Source of the DNA: Thiotrichales bacterium
GTDB lineage: Bacteria; Pseudomonadota; Gammaproteobacteria; Thiomicrospirales; Thiomicrospiraceae
Assembly (NCBI GenBank): GCA_016936535.1
Contig: JAFGXP010000018.1
Span: 1 to 64,000 of the forward strand
Direction: 5' to 3'
Length of the DNA: 64,000 nucleotides
Positions 51,862-62,060 of this stretch are shown piece by piece. Each line of letters opens with the position of its first letter. Position 1 is the first letter of the stretch. A program made the translations under genes and the position numbers. Under the pieces are notes generated by a model that was not told the origin of the DNA, made no database searches, and was given only the letters and a program-made list of their open reading frames with translations.

Positions 51862-53835
51862 ATGTTACATGAGATTTTAACGGCCATTCTGCTGGCGCCG
51901 TTGGTTGGCGCCATGATTGCCGGTCTATTTGGTCGCCAAGTTGGACGTGCGGGTGCGCACTTCTCAACCATTGCCGGTGTCGCGGTTTCAACAGTCCTAT
52001 CTATTTATGTATTTTGGTTGTTCGTTGTTCAAGGCCATGCGGATTACAACGCTGCTTTGTACACCTGGATGGTGGTCGATGGCGTTAAATTTGAGATCGG
52101 TTTTCTGATTGATAAGTTGTCCGCCACCATGATGCTGGTGGTGACTTTTGTTTCATTGATGGTTCACATCTATACGATTGGTTACATGGATCACGATGAG
52201 GATTACGATCACCATAATCCTTACTATCAGCGCTTCTTCTCTTATATTTCCCTTTTCACCTTCTCGATGTTGTCTCTGGTGATGGCCAACAACTTCTTGC
52301 AGTTGTTCTTTGGCTGGGAAGCCGTAGGCTTAGTTTCTTATTTGTTGATCGGTTTCTACATGAAACGCGAATCGGCTATTCAAGCAAATCTTAAAGCGTT
52401 TTTGGTCAACCGGGTTGGGGACTTTGGATTTATCTTGGGTATCGCAGTGGTTTATGTGTATTTCAATACCATGGATTACAAAGAGTTTTTCAACCAGTTA
52501 GCAACACAAAAAGATGTGATGATTGAAATTATTCCCGGTGTGGAATGGTCAATGATTACCTTAATGCTCATCCTATTGTTTATTGGTGCGATGGGTAAAT
52601 CGGCGCAGATGCCGCTCCACGTTTGGCTGCCGGAATCGATGGAAGGCCCGACCCCCATTTCGGCACTGATTCATGCGGCTACGATGGTAACCGCCGGTAT
52701 CTTTATGGTGGCGCGTCTTTCACCGGCTTACGAACTGTCCGAAGTGGCGCTGTCTGTGGTGTTAATTGTCGGGGCCTTGACCGCATTTATGATGGGACTT
52801 TTGGGTCTTATTCAGCAAGATATCAAACGCGTGGTGGCCTATTCAACGCTTTCGCAACTTGGTTACATGACGGCGGCCCTAGGGGCTTCGGCTTATGCCG
52901 GCGCAATGTTCCACGTATTGACTCATGCGTTTTTTAAAGCCTTGCTCTTCTTGGCAGCGGGTTCTGTGATTATCGCGATGCACCATATTCAAGACATTCG
53001 TCAGATGGGCGGTTTGAAAAAGCATATGCCGATTACTTATTGGGCGATGTTGATTGGTTCCTTAGCCCTGATCGGCTTCCCAGGCTTCTCTGGTTTCTTC
53101 TCGAAAGATTCGATTCTCTTAAGTCTGGATGCCTCAGAACGCTTTGGTTCGAGCTTTGCGTATGTGTTGTTGATGGCGGGCGTCTTTATCACGGCCTTCT
53201 ATAGCTTCCGTATGTTCTTCTTGGTATTCCATGGTGAAGAGTCGCAGTATGTGAAAACTCACTCGATTAAAGAGTCACCTTGGGTGGTGACGGTGCCCTT
53301 AATTTTGTTGGCGATTCCATCTGTGTTGATGGGGATTCCGTTGTTTGAGCCAATGTTAAACGGTGAGTATTTTGCGAATGCCATTGTGATCAAACCGGAA
53401 AATGACACCATGCTTTGGGTTTACAACAACTATTTCCAAGGCACCTTCCATTTGATTTGGACTTCTTTCGCGACCTTGCCTGTAATTTTAGCGCTGTCTG
53501 GTGTTGGCTTAGCTTGGCTGATGTACCTAAAACAACCAAATTTACCGGGCAAAATGCGTCAAATGTGTCCGCGTGGTTATGCTGTGTTGGATAACGCTTA
53601 TGGTTTTGACCGTTTGAATGAAATTGTGTTTGTAAATGGTACGCGTAAGTTAGGTGACTTCTTTACCAAATGGGTGGATGTCAAACTGATTGATACTGGC
53701 ATGGTGACGAATACCTTTATGGCGATTGCTCACTCCGCAAACGGTTTACGCCGCGCACAAACCGGTTTTATGTATCATTATGCTTTTGTCATGATCTTTG
53801 GTCTGCTTGGCATGCTGATTTGGGTACTGTGGTAA
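51862..53835 (+). CDS. nuoL: NADH-quinone oxidoreductase subunit L
   Basis: LFFGWEAVGLVSYLLIGFY; MPLHVWLPESMEGPTPISALIHAATMVTAG. Confidence 0.96.
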   Translation: MLHEILTAILLAPLVGAMIAGLFGRQVGRAGAHFSTIAGVAVSTVLSIYVFWLFVVQGHADYNAALYTWMVVDGVKFEIGFLIDKLSATMMLVVTFVSLMVHIYTIGYMDHDEDYDHHNPYYQRFFSYISLFTFSMLSLVMANNFLQLFFGWEAVGLVSYLLIGFYMKRESAIQANLKAFLVNRVGDFGFILGIAVVYVYFNTMDYKEFFNQLATQKDVMIEIIPGVEWSMITLMLILLFIGAMGKSAQMPLHVWLPESMEGPTPISALIHAATMVTAGIFMVARLSPAYELSEVALSVVLIVGALTAFMMGLLGLIQQDIKRVVAYSTLSQLGYMTAALGASAYAGAMFHVLTHAFFKALLFLAAGSVIIAMHHIQDIRQMGGLKKHMPITYWAMLIGSLALIGFPGFSGFFSKDSILLSLDASERFGSSFAYVLLMAGVFITAFYSFRMFFLVFHGEESQYVKTHSIKESPWVVTVPLILLAIPSVLMGIPLFEPMLNGEYFANAIVIKPENDTMLWVYNNYFQGTFHLIWTSFATLPVILALSGVGLAWLMYLKQPNLPGKMRQMCPRGYAVLDNAYGFDRLNEIVFVNGTRKLGDFFTKWVDVKLIDTGMVTNTFMAIAHSANGLRRAQTGFMYHYAFVMIFGLLGMLIWVLW

Positions 53836-53867
53836 TTGAAAAATAAGAACAGAAGGGACTTGAGTTA

Positions 53868-55382
53868 ATGCTGACAAGCTATCCAATTTTAAGCACGCTG
53901 ATTTGGTTACCGATTCTCGGTGGTTTATTAGTGTTATTTGCTGGGCGTAATAATGAGTCGGTGGCGAAATGGTTGTCGCTCATCGTGGCGGGTTTAACCT
54001 TTATCCTCTCGATTCCGCTCATTACCCAGTTTAACTACAGCACCGCACAGATGCAGTTTGTTGAGCAGATGGCGTGGATTCCAATGTTCAATGTGCAATA
54101 TTTCTTAGGGGTTGACGGCCTATCCATGCCCTTGGTTCTGTTGACCACCTTCACTCAAGTTTTGGTGATTGCTTCGGCGTGGGACGTCATCAAGGAGCGA
54201 GTTGAACAGTACATGGGCGCCTTCTTGATTATGGGGGGAATCATGGTCGGTGTCTTTACGGCACTCGATTCGATTCTGTTCTATATCTTCTGGGAAGCGC
54301 TGTTAATTCCAATGTTTATTGTAATTGGTAAATGGGGCGGACCGCGTCGCGTCTATGCAACGATGAAATTCTTTCTTTACACCTTCTTTGGTTCGGTGTT
54401 CATGTTGGTTTCATTCTTGTATATGTACTGGCAAATTGGCAGCTTCTCGATTTTAGATTTTCAGAATATGCCGCTAAGCATGAATGCCCAGATTTTGATT
54501 TTTATCGCCTTCCTGTTGGCATTTGCAGTCAAAATTCCGATGTTCCCAGTTCATACTTGGCTACCAGATGCACACGTTGAGGCACCGACCGCAGGTTCGG
54601 TTGTGCTTGCGGCCATCATGCTCAAAATGGGCGGGTATGGTTTTGTACGTTTCTCTCTTCCGGTTACCCCCGATGCCTCGATGGAACTTGATTGGCTTGT
54701 TATTGCCTTGTCATTGATTGCCATTGTCTATATCGGCGTGGTTGCCCTAGTGCAATCGGATATGAAAAAGCTGGTTGCGTATTCGTCGATTTCGCACATG
54801 GGCTTCGTTACTCTGGGGATGTTTTTGGTATACGACATTATGCAGAATCATGGAACCCTTGCAGGAGCAGCGATGGGGATGGAAGGGGCAATGGTTCAAA
54901 TGGTTTCCCACGGTTTCATCTCAGGTGCGATGTTCTTAGCGATTGGCGTACTTTATGATCGTATGCATACACGCGAAATCACCGCCTATGGCGGGGTGGT
55001 GAATAAAATGCCTTGGTTTGTTATGTTTGCTGTTTTGTTTGCTATGGCAAACTCCGGCCTTCCTGGCACTTCCGGTTTTGTTGGTGAGTTTATGGTTATC
55101 ATCGCTTCCTTTAAAGCCAATATTTGGTATGGCGTTTTGGCGGCATTGACCTTAATTATTGGTGCTGCTTACACCCTATGGATGGTGAAGCGCGTCTTCT
55201 TTGGCGCGGTCACCAATGAAAAGGTTGAGCAGCTTCAGGATTTAAATAAACGTGAGTTTGCGATTATGGCGACCTTAGCGATTGCGGTGATTGCACTCGG
55301 TGTTTTCCCTGGTCCGTTAATGGAGGTGATGCACACCTCAGTTGAAAACCTGTTGGTGCAAGCCACCACTTCAAAACTTTAA
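53868..55382 (+). CDS. nuoM: NADH-quinone oxidoreductase subunit M
   Basis: FYIFWEALLIPMFIVIGKWGG; FPVHTWLPDAHVEAPTAGSV. Confidence 0.96.
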   Translation: MLTSYPILSTLIWLPILGGLLVLFAGRNNESVAKWLSLIVAGLTFILSIPLITQFNYSTAQMQFVEQMAWIPMFNVQYFLGVDGLSMPLVLLTTFTQVLVIASAWDVIKERVEQYMGAFLIMGGIMVGVFTALDSILFYIFWEALLIPMFIVIGKWGGPRRVYATMKFFLYTFFGSVFMLVSFLYMYWQIGSFSILDFQNMPLSMNAQILIFIAFLLAFAVKIPMFPVHTWLPDAHVEAPTAGSVVLAAIMLKMGGYGFVRFSLPVTPDASMELDWLVIALSLIAIVYIGVVALVQSDMKKLVAYSSISHMGFVTLGMFLVYDIMQNHGTLAGAAMGMEGAMVQMVSHGFISGAMFLAIGVLYDRMHTREITAYGGVVNKMPWFVMFAVLFAMANSGLPGTSGFVGEFMVIIASFKANIWYGVLAALTLIIGAAYTLWMVKRVFFGAVTNEKVEQLQDLNKREFAIMATLAIAVIALGVFPGPLMEVMHTSVENLLVQATTSKL

Positions 55383-55403
55383 CAACGGTAGGTGATTAGT
55401 CGT

Positions 55404-56840
55404 ATGAATTTTGTGATTCCCTCATTTGCGCCTGCGATTCCGGAAATCGTTCTGTTGGTTCTGGCGTCGCTGATTTTGGTTGCCGATACCTTTTGGTCCA
55501 AGCGCTATCCAAACGCCACCTACTATGCGATTCAAGCAACGCTGATTATTGTGGCCTATTTGATTTTAAGCAGTTTTAGTACTGAACGAATCTTTACCTT
55601 TAACGACAGCTTTGTGCGCGATACCTTTGCGGATGTTTTGAAGCTGTTTACGCTGGCGGTTTCGTTTGGAGTCTTCTTGTTCGCTCGCGAGTATCTGCTT
55701 CAACATAAGTTTGTTAGCGGGGAGTTTTTTGTTTTAGGTCTGTTTGGTGTGCTAGGGATGTTTGTGATGATCTCTGCTAGCAACTTCATTACCTTGTACC
55801 TAGGCTTGGAAATCATGTCGTTAGCAATGTATGCCATGATTGCTTTGCGTAAAGACGATGCCCAAGCTGTTGAAGCCGGGATGAAGTATTTCGTGCTAGG
55901 GGCTTTGGCTACCGGTATGTTGCTGTACGGTTTTTCAATGCTCTATGGCGCGACCGGCACCATTACATTTAGCACCATGCAGAGTGTGATTGCTTCTGGC
56001 CAAGCGGATGGGATTGTTTTGGCGTTTGGCGTGGTCTTTGTCGTCATTGGTCTCGCCTTTAAAATGGGCGCAGTGCCGTTTCATATGTGGATGCCAGATG
56101 TTTACCATGGCGCGCCAACAGCGGTAACCCTCTACTTAGGAACCGCGCCTAAAATTGCTGGGTTTGCCATTATTTACCGTTTGCTGTACGAAGCCATGCC
56201 GGGATTGGTTGCTGACTGGCAACAGTTAGTGATTATGTTGTCGATACTGTCGATGGTCATCGGTGCTGTGGTAGCGATTGCTCAAGATAACCTAAAACGT
56301 ATGTTGGCTTATTCGGGTATTGGCCATATTGGTTTCTTGTTGTTAGGGGTGTTGGCGGCAACCGAAGATGGTTTTTCGGCCGCGATGTTCTATGTCATCG
56401 TCTATGCCATTACCGGCGTTGCTGGTTTCGGGATTATTGTTGCATTGTCCCGCAAAGGAATGGAATTTGATCGTGTAGCGGACTTTAAAGGCCTCAACCA
56501 GAAAAACCCATGGTTGGCGTTAATGATGCTAATTATTATGTTCTCCATGGCGGGTATTCCGCCATTTATTGGCTTCTGGGCGAAAATCTTGGTGATTGAA
56601 GAGGTGGTGGCCGCTGGCTTTACCTGGATTGCCGTGATTGCTGTCATTACCGCAGTGGTATCAGCCTTTTATTACCTGCGTGTGGTTAAGGCAATGTATT
56701 TCGATCAATCTGAAATTGCAGGACCAGTAGAAATTGTCAGCCCACAGCTGCACTGGGCGCTGAGCTTTGTTGCAATTTTGTTGTTGGCGCTGGGCATTAT
56801 GCCGAGCTCGTTGATTAACCTGGCTTACTTAAGTATTTAG
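55404..56840 (+). CDS. nuoN: NADH-quinone oxidoreductase subunit N
   Basis: YLGLEIMSLAMYAMIAL; VPFHMWMPDVYHGAPTAVTLYLGTAPK. Confidence 0.96.
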   Translation: MNFVIPSFAPAIPEIVLLVLASLILVADTFWSKRYPNATYYAIQATLIIVAYLILSSFSTERIFTFNDSFVRDTFADVLKLFTLAVSFGVFLFAREYLLQHKFVSGEFFVLGLFGVLGMFVMISASNFITLYLGLEIMSLAMYAMIALRKDDAQAVEAGMKYFVLGALATGMLLYGFSMLYGATGTITFSTMQSVIASGQADGIVLAFGVVFVVIGLAFKMGAVPFHMWMPDVYHGAPTAVTLYLGTAPKIAGFAIIYRLLYEAMPGLVADWQQLVIMLSILSMVIGAVVAIAQDNLKRMLAYSGIGHIGFLLLGVLAATEDGFSAAMFYVIVYAITGVAGFGIIVALSRKGMEFDRVADFKGLNQKNPWLALMMLIIMFSMAGIPPFIGFWAKILVIEEVVAAGFTWIAVIAVITAVVSAFYYLRVVKAMYFDQSEIAGPVEIVSPQLHWALSFVAILLLALGIMPSSLINLAYLSI

Positions 56841-56897
56841 TCAAGTTTTACTCGCCATTCGACACAGTCTAATGGTCAAAATTGGTTAAAATTCTCA

Positions 56898-56925
56898 AGG
56901 CCCGTTTTATCGGGCTTTGTTTTTT
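56898..56925 (+). terminator. nuo operon terminator
   Basis: GCCCGttttatCGGGC followed by TTTGTTTTTT. Confidence 0.75.
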
Positions 56926-56948
56926 ATTATTTTCCTCGATTCGAGGTT

Positions 56949-57290
56949 ATGAGGCTCATTATGGACACTTCTCAAGCGGTCTGGTTGCTTTTATTGACAG
57001 CGATTGTTTTGGCTAATATTCCGTTTATTATGGGCAATCGCCTGTTTTTAGTCTTTAAGTTGGCACATAAATCCATTGTGGTTAATTTGATTGAATGGTT
57101 TGTGTATTTCTTAATTACCGGTCTTTTTGCCTATTTGTTAGAGCAGAAAAGCATGGGGAATGTGGCGTCCCAAGAGTGGGAGTTTTATACCATTGTGTTG
57201 TTTATGTTTATGATTTTTGCCTTCCCTGGTTTTATCTACCGTTATAACCTGAAGCACTTTTTAGAAAAAAAGCAGTCCACACCGCAATAA
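56949..57290 (+). CDS. DUF2818 family membrane protein
   Basis: Multi-TM about 110 aa (SQAVWLLLLTAIVLANIPFIMGNRLFLVF) directly after nuoN. Confidence 0.75.
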   Translation: MRLIMDTSQAVWLLLLTAIVLANIPFIMGNRLFLVFKLAHKSIVVNLIEWFVYFLITGLFAYLLEQKSMGNVASQEWEFYTIVLFMFMIFAFPGFIYRYNLKHFLEKKQSTPQ

Positions 57291-57296
57291 CTCGGT

Positions 57297-57342
57297 AACC
57301 GACTTTTTTAACCAAAGCGGTTGTAAGGAAGTCGGTTTTTTC
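57297..57342 (+). terminator. Terminator
   Basis: AACCGACTT...AAGTCGGTTTTTTC, with nested AACCaaagcGGTT in the loop. Confidence 0.75.
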
Positions 57343-57379
57343 TGTTCTTATTGGCGGCTCTCGACCAAATGAGTTTTGC

Positions 57380-60229
57380 TTGAAAATCGATTCCTCCCAT
57401 TCATCTAAAACATTCCAAAACAGTGGGGTTCCGCGTTTTCTTTACGGCAATCTCCGCTTAAGTTTGCTTGAGCAGTGCCTACAAATTGAAGAGGATGGCC
57501 ACAGTTCGGAACTCGATTATTTGGATGTTCAGCAAGTGCAATCGAGCATTGGTCTGATTTGGGATGAGTTGCGCATTCAAACGGCGAATCGATTGTATCG
57601 AGTGGTGCATCAGGCAAATGCAGAGAGTCGTCATTTCCAGCAGCAGCTGCAGAACAAAATTCGTCATGCCCTCAAATCCGTTTTAAAGACCAGTTTTGAA
57701 CAGGCTTTAGAGCATCCAGCCAGTGGCTTTGACCCCCTGAGCGAGCAGTATCTGAGTCAATCCCGTCTGCAACAAGCGATAAGGACCCTTTCTGCCCAAT
57801 GGCAAGGGGCGAAATGGATGACGCATCCTGTGTTTTCGAGTTTGAAGGCTGAGGATTTCGGTGCAGAAGATGCAGAGATTTGGCAGCAGGTTCAGCTTTG
57901 GCAAGCACGCCTTGATCCGCAACAGTCTTGGCTTCAAACTCGTAATCAGGCGTTTGTCGCAGCAGAGTTGGCCAGTTATGCCGATTTTTTTGCACAAATC
58001 GAGACCTATCCGTTAACGCAAGAGCAGCAAAGAGCGGTTGTGACCGATGAGGATCGTAATTTACTGATTGCCTCTGCCGGTTCTGGCAAATCGTCAACCT
58101 TAGTTGCCAAGGTCGCCTATTTGTTGCATAAGGGCTTGGCACGACCCGAGCAGATTTGCGTTTTGGCTTACAACGAAGAGGCTGCCAGCAGCATTGCGGA
58201 GCGCATCGCTCGGATGCAAAACAAGCTCGGACTATCGCAAGAAAGAGTGTACAGTGCGACTTTTCACGCCCTAGGTTTAGAGATTATTCGTCAGCAACAA
58301 GGGCAAGCGCCTCGTCTTTCTCCTCTCGCTAGCGCCAGTCGCAGTCAAATGCTGAGCTATTTTCAGCATAAGGTTAATGTCTTATTGTCCGATGCGCATT
58401 TTGCGCAGGCTTGGTATGACTATCTCGCGATTGCCAAAAAACCCCGTCCCGATCTGTTTCGTTTTTCTTCTCAAAAAGCCTATTACGATTATCTCGCCCA
58501 AATGGGTGCCAGCTACGCAACGGCTAAGGATGGAAAAAAACGTCCTGTGTTAACCGCATTAAATGGCATAAAGGTCAGTTCTCTAGAAAGTCTCTATCTG
58601 GCCAATTGGTTAATTGCACAGGGGGTTGAGTTTCGTTATCTGCATCCTTTGGCGGGTTCTCAGAATCGAACCTCGCTCGCCGATTTCTACTATCCAGATG
58701 CGGACCTGTATCATTTTCACTTTGCATTAAACGCCGTTAAACAATGGCCTAAATTTTTGCCCGACTATGGTCGTTTCATAGATCAACGCCGCCAAGCTGC
58801 TAAGCGACTGAAAGTGCAGGTATTTGAAACCACCAGTTATCAGTTTGACCAGGGTACGATTTTGACGGAGTTAAAACAGATCTTGATCAAAGCAGGGGTG
58901 CGTTTTGCACCGCTGAGTGATGAGGCCTTATCTGAGATGGTGAATCGTACTTATCGGCCAGAGGAAGATTTGACGATTTTTGAAGTTTTTTTACGACACT
59001 TTAAGGCAAATGGTGCCGATTTTACCGCATTTGACCAGCAATTAGCCGTACAAGAAGTTGCGGATCCGATTCGTACGACCCTATTTTTAGAAGTGTTCAA
59101 TCATTTTTATGCGGCTTATCAACACGATTTGAATGCGCAAGGTGAAATTGATTTTAATGACCAAATTAACCTTGCCTGCCAAATTCTGGAGCGACAGCAG
59201 TATCAGCACGCCTTTACTTACATTTTGGTAGATGAGTTCCAAGATATCTCACAAGATCGTAAGCGATTATTACAGGCTTTATTAGCGCAAAACCCCCACG
59301 CTAAGTTGATGGCAGTGGGGGATGATTGGCAGTCGATATACCGCTTTTCTGGCGCGGATATCGATATCATGACCCATTTTTCACGGCATTTTGGTTACAG
59401 TTCGCTAGGTTATCTCACACAGACCTTCCGTTGTTATCAAGGTATTGCTGATGTGGCCGCGGAGTTTGTACAACAGAATCCCCAACAACTGCCCAAAAAA
59501 GTTCATGCGCATGCGGACATTGCGTTAGATCCTGTGCAGATTGAAGCTTACGAGTCAGAAAGTGAGCAAATTGTTTGGGTTGAACGTTTGCTTTACCGTC
59601 TGCAACAGTTGGCGTTGAAAAAGGGCGTGCCACTCACGGTGTTTCTTTTAGCGCGTTATCATCGCCAAAAGCCAGATAATTTGGCACATTATCAGCTGCG
59701 TTTTGCGCCCTTACAGATTGCTTTTAAATCCATTCACGCTTCAAAGGGCTTAGAAGCCGACTATGTTATTTTGCTTGGTTTGGAGGCGGGAGCCTACGGA
59801 TTTCCAAGTGAACGCTCCGATGATCCGATTTTGCATTTGGTCATTCCTCAACCGGAAGCCTTTGCACATGCTGAAGAGCGACGTTTAATGTATGTGGCGT
59901 TGACCCGCGCCAAACGAGGTGTGTTTCTTCTTGCCAGCGCTTCAGATCAGTCGGAGTTTGTCGCACAATTGTCAAAGTTCAAACGGGTTAAGTGCACGCC
60001 AAAATTGGTTGAGGCGACTTTTTGTCCTAAGTGTCACAGTGGAAAGTTAAACGAGCGGCGCGGTCAATACAGTATCTTTCTAGGATGCTCCAATTACCCA
60101 GCATGTGATTATACCGAGCGTAAAATTTGTCCAAAATGCGAACAAGGTAGTTTGGTTGCCCGTGAGTCGGATCAGGGCCGTTTTTATGGCTGCTCTCATT
60201 ATCCGAAATGTAAACACATTGAACAGTAG
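57380..60229 (+). CDS. UvrD/HelD-like superfamily I DNA helicase with C-terminal topoisomerase-type zinc fingers
   Basis: LIASAGSGKSSTLVAKVAYLL; ILVDEFQDISQDRKRLLQAL; GDDWQSIYRFSGAD; two C-terminal CxxC-GxF-GCSxYPxC units. Start codon (TTG) uncertain. Confidence 0.88.
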   Translation: MKIDSSHSSKTFQNSGVPRFLYGNLRLSLLEQCLQIEEDGHSSELDYLDVQQVQSSIGLIWDELRIQTANRLYRVVHQANAESRHFQQQLQNKIRHALKSVLKTSFEQALEHPASGFDPLSEQYLSQSRLQQAIRTLSAQWQGAKWMTHPVFSSLKAEDFGAEDAEIWQQVQLWQARLDPQQSWLQTRNQAFVAAELASYADFFAQIETYPLTQEQQRAVVTDEDRNLLIASAGSGKSSTLVAKVAYLLHKGLARPEQICVLAYNEEAASSIAERIARMQNKLGLSQERVYSATFHALGLEIIRQQQGQAPRLSPLASASRSQMLSYFQHKVNVLLSDAHFAQAWYDYLAIAKKPRPDLFRFSSQKAYYDYLAQMGASYATAKDGKKRPVLTALNGIKVSSLESLYLANWLIAQGVEFRYLHPLAGSQNRTSLADFYYPDADLYHFHFALNAVKQWPKFLPDYGRFIDQRRQAAKRLKVQVFETTSYQFDQGTILTELKQILIKAGVRFAPLSDEALSEMVNRTYRPEEDLTIFEVFLRHFKANGADFTAFDQQLAVQEVADPIRTTLFLEVFNHFYAAYQHDLNAQGEIDFNDQINLACQILERQQYQHAFTYILVDEFQDISQDRKRLLQALLAQNPHAKLMAVGDDWQSIYRFSGADIDIMTHFSRHFGYSSLGYLTQTFRCYQGIADVAAEFVQQNPQQLPKKVHAHADIALDPVQIEAYESESEQIVWVERLLYRLQQLALKKGVPLTVFLLARYHRQKPDNLAHYQLRFAPLQIAFKSIHASKGLEADYVILLGLEAGAYGFPSERSDDPILHLVIPQPEAFAHAEERRLMYVALTRAKRGVFLLASASDQSEFVAQLSKFKRVKCTPKLVEATFCPKCHSGKLNERRGQYSIFLGCSNYPACDYTERKICPKCEQGSLVARESDQGRFYGCSHYPKCKHIEQ

Positions 60230-60290
60230 TTTTTGGCCTGGAAAGGATTCAGCGTAAGATAAGAAAAGTCCAAAAGAGTTGGAATCGATT

Positions 60291-60710
60291 ATGCACAAGA
60301 TTTTGGAAAGGTATCGCGCAGCAGGACCGCTTCTTGGAAAAAAAGAGGCGCAAATGTATCAACTTCTTTGCGAATTAAGCGGTAAAGATCACCCTGTGTT
60401 GGTCAATCAAGACTTAAACAGCCTCGTGACGCCTGCGGTGAATCAATGGGAACGTCATAGTGGTTGGCAGCAAATGCATCAGCATATCAGTGGCCACAAA
60501 GTAAGTTTTGTGATTTGTGATACAGTCTGGCAGCCAATCTGTGGGCTGATATTCATCGACATAGATAAAAATGAGCAGGTTGATTCGGTGGTGGTTCAAG
60601 CGTTAAAGTGCGCTGGCTTACCGTTGTTAACGCTTTATTCTTACCAGCATTACACTGCCGAAGCCCTGGCGAGTGAAATTGCGCAGCAGATCCAAGCGTT
60701 GAGTTCTTAA
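60291..60710 (+). CDS. DUF2726 family protein
   Basis: PLLGKKEAQMYQLLCELS...VSFVICDTVWQPICGLIFID; ATG 60291 preferred. Confidence 0.7.
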   Translation: MHKILERYRAAGPLLGKKEAQMYQLLCELSGKDHPVLVNQDLNSLVTPAVNQWERHSGWQQMHQHISGHKVSFVICDTVWQPICGLIFIDIDKNEQVDSVVVQALKCAGLPLLTLYSYQHYTAEALASEIAQQIQALSS

Positions 60711-60757
60711 CGCTTGGGTTGCTGCGCTTAGAGAGGATATTTGTGGTTTTCCCTAAA

Positions 60758-61240
60758 TTACAGGTGGTGTTGTTTTAGATGATTCAATAGTCCGTGCGAA
60801 GCGGAATCGATCATATCAAAGACTTGTTCAAATCCCTGTGGGCCGCCGTAATAGGGGTCCGGTACTTCAGTTTGAGTAAACTCGTTGCTGAAGGTTAGAA
60901 ATAAATGAATTTTGTCACGCTGTTCGGGAAGGGCCATTTCATATAAATGACGATAATTCGACTCATCCATCGCCAAGAGATAATCAAACTGGTAAAAGTC
61001 GCCAAAGTCCACGGCTCGGGCCGTTAAATCACTCATTTGAATGCCGCGGCTGTGCGCGACCTGTGTAGAGCGTTTATCTGGCGAATGGCCAACATGATAG
61101 GCTCCTGTCCCTGCAGAATCGATCTCAATTTCACCTTCTAGACCTTCTTGCTGTACCAGATTACGAAACACAGCATGTGCAGTGGGCGAGCGGCAAATAT
61201 TGCCTAAACATACAAAAAGCACGGAAACCTTTTTTGCCAT
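60758..61240 (-). CDS. Low molecular weight protein-tyrosine phosphatase
   Basis: VLFVCLGNICRSPTAHAVF; DPYYGG. Confidence 0.94.
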   Translation of the reverse strand: MAKKVSVLFVCLGNICRSPTAHAVFRNLVQQEGLEGEIEIDSAGTGAYHVGHSPDKRSTQVAHSRGIQMSDLTARAVDFGDFYQFDYLLAMDESNYRHLYEMALPEQRDKIHLFLTFSNEFTQTEVPDPYYGGPQGFEQVFDMIDSASHGLLNHLKQHHL

Positions 61241-61297
61241 TTTTGAATCAGTCCTGTTTTACAATAAGCCATTTAGTTTACAGGGCTTTTTCATAAA

Positions 61298-61984
61298 ATG
61301 CATGGCAAGCTGCTTTCACCTCCACCATCTCTTAAGCGGTTTGATTATGATCCGAGTTGGATCCTTTACCAAGATCAAGAGCTGCTTGTGGTCAATAAAC
61401 CAAGCGGTTTACTTTCGGTGCCAGGCCGAGGGCCAAACAATGCACACTGCCTGTTGGAGCTCTTGCAAGCTGAGTTTCAGAACGCTTTGATCGTTCATCG
61501 GCTGGATATGGACACCTCCGGTTTGATGGTTTTGGCGCGTGATGCGAACGCCCATCGGCATCTGAGCCGACAATTTGAAAATCGGCAGACTCGCAAGCAG
61601 TATTTAGCCTTGTGTAGCGGACGAATCTGTCAAGACCAAGGTGAGGTTTGTCTGCCAATGCGCTGTGATTGGCCGCAGCGTCCACGGCAGATTGTGGATT
61701 GTCTACACGGCAAGTTTGCCCACACTCAATGGCAGACGCTTCAGCAGTTTTCGGAACACTTCAGTGTTTTACTGACTCCCATTACTGGACGATCACACCA
61801 GCTTCGTGTTCATATGCAAATGCTGGGTCATCCGATTTTAGGAGATAATCTTTACGCTGATTCCTATGCTTTGAAAGGGGCTTCACGATTGATGTTGCAC
61901 GCTTACCGTCTAGGCTTTATTCATCCAAGCAGTGGTCGGTGGCTTGATTTTGAGCAGGAACCTGATTTTTTATATTTAGCTTAA
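61298..61984 (+). CDS. RluA-family pseudouridine synthase
   Basis: LLVVNKPSGLLSVPGRG; IVHRLDMDTSGLMVLARD; GRSHQLRVHMQMLGHPILGD. Confidence 0.92.
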   Translation: MHGKLLSPPPSLKRFDYDPSWILYQDQELLVVNKPSGLLSVPGRGPNNAHCLLELLQAEFQNALIVHRLDMDTSGLMVLARDANAHRHLSRQFENRQTRKQYLALCSGRICQDQGEVCLPMRCDWPQRPRQIVDCLHGKFAHTQWQTLQQFSEHFSVLLTPITGRSHQLRVHMQMLGHPILGDNLYADSYALKGASRLMLHAYRLGFIHPSSGRWLDFEQEPDFLYLA

Positions 61985-62060
61985 TCTGGCACATAATATG
62001 CTTCTCAGGTTGTGAACTTCTCATTGGTTTTGAACAAATTCAAAGGATAAGGATCTCGCC

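Noticed and set aside
57672-58142. 156-aa minus ORF antisense to helicase
   Set aside because: Overlaps a well-supported CDS and has no recognisable motif or RBS.
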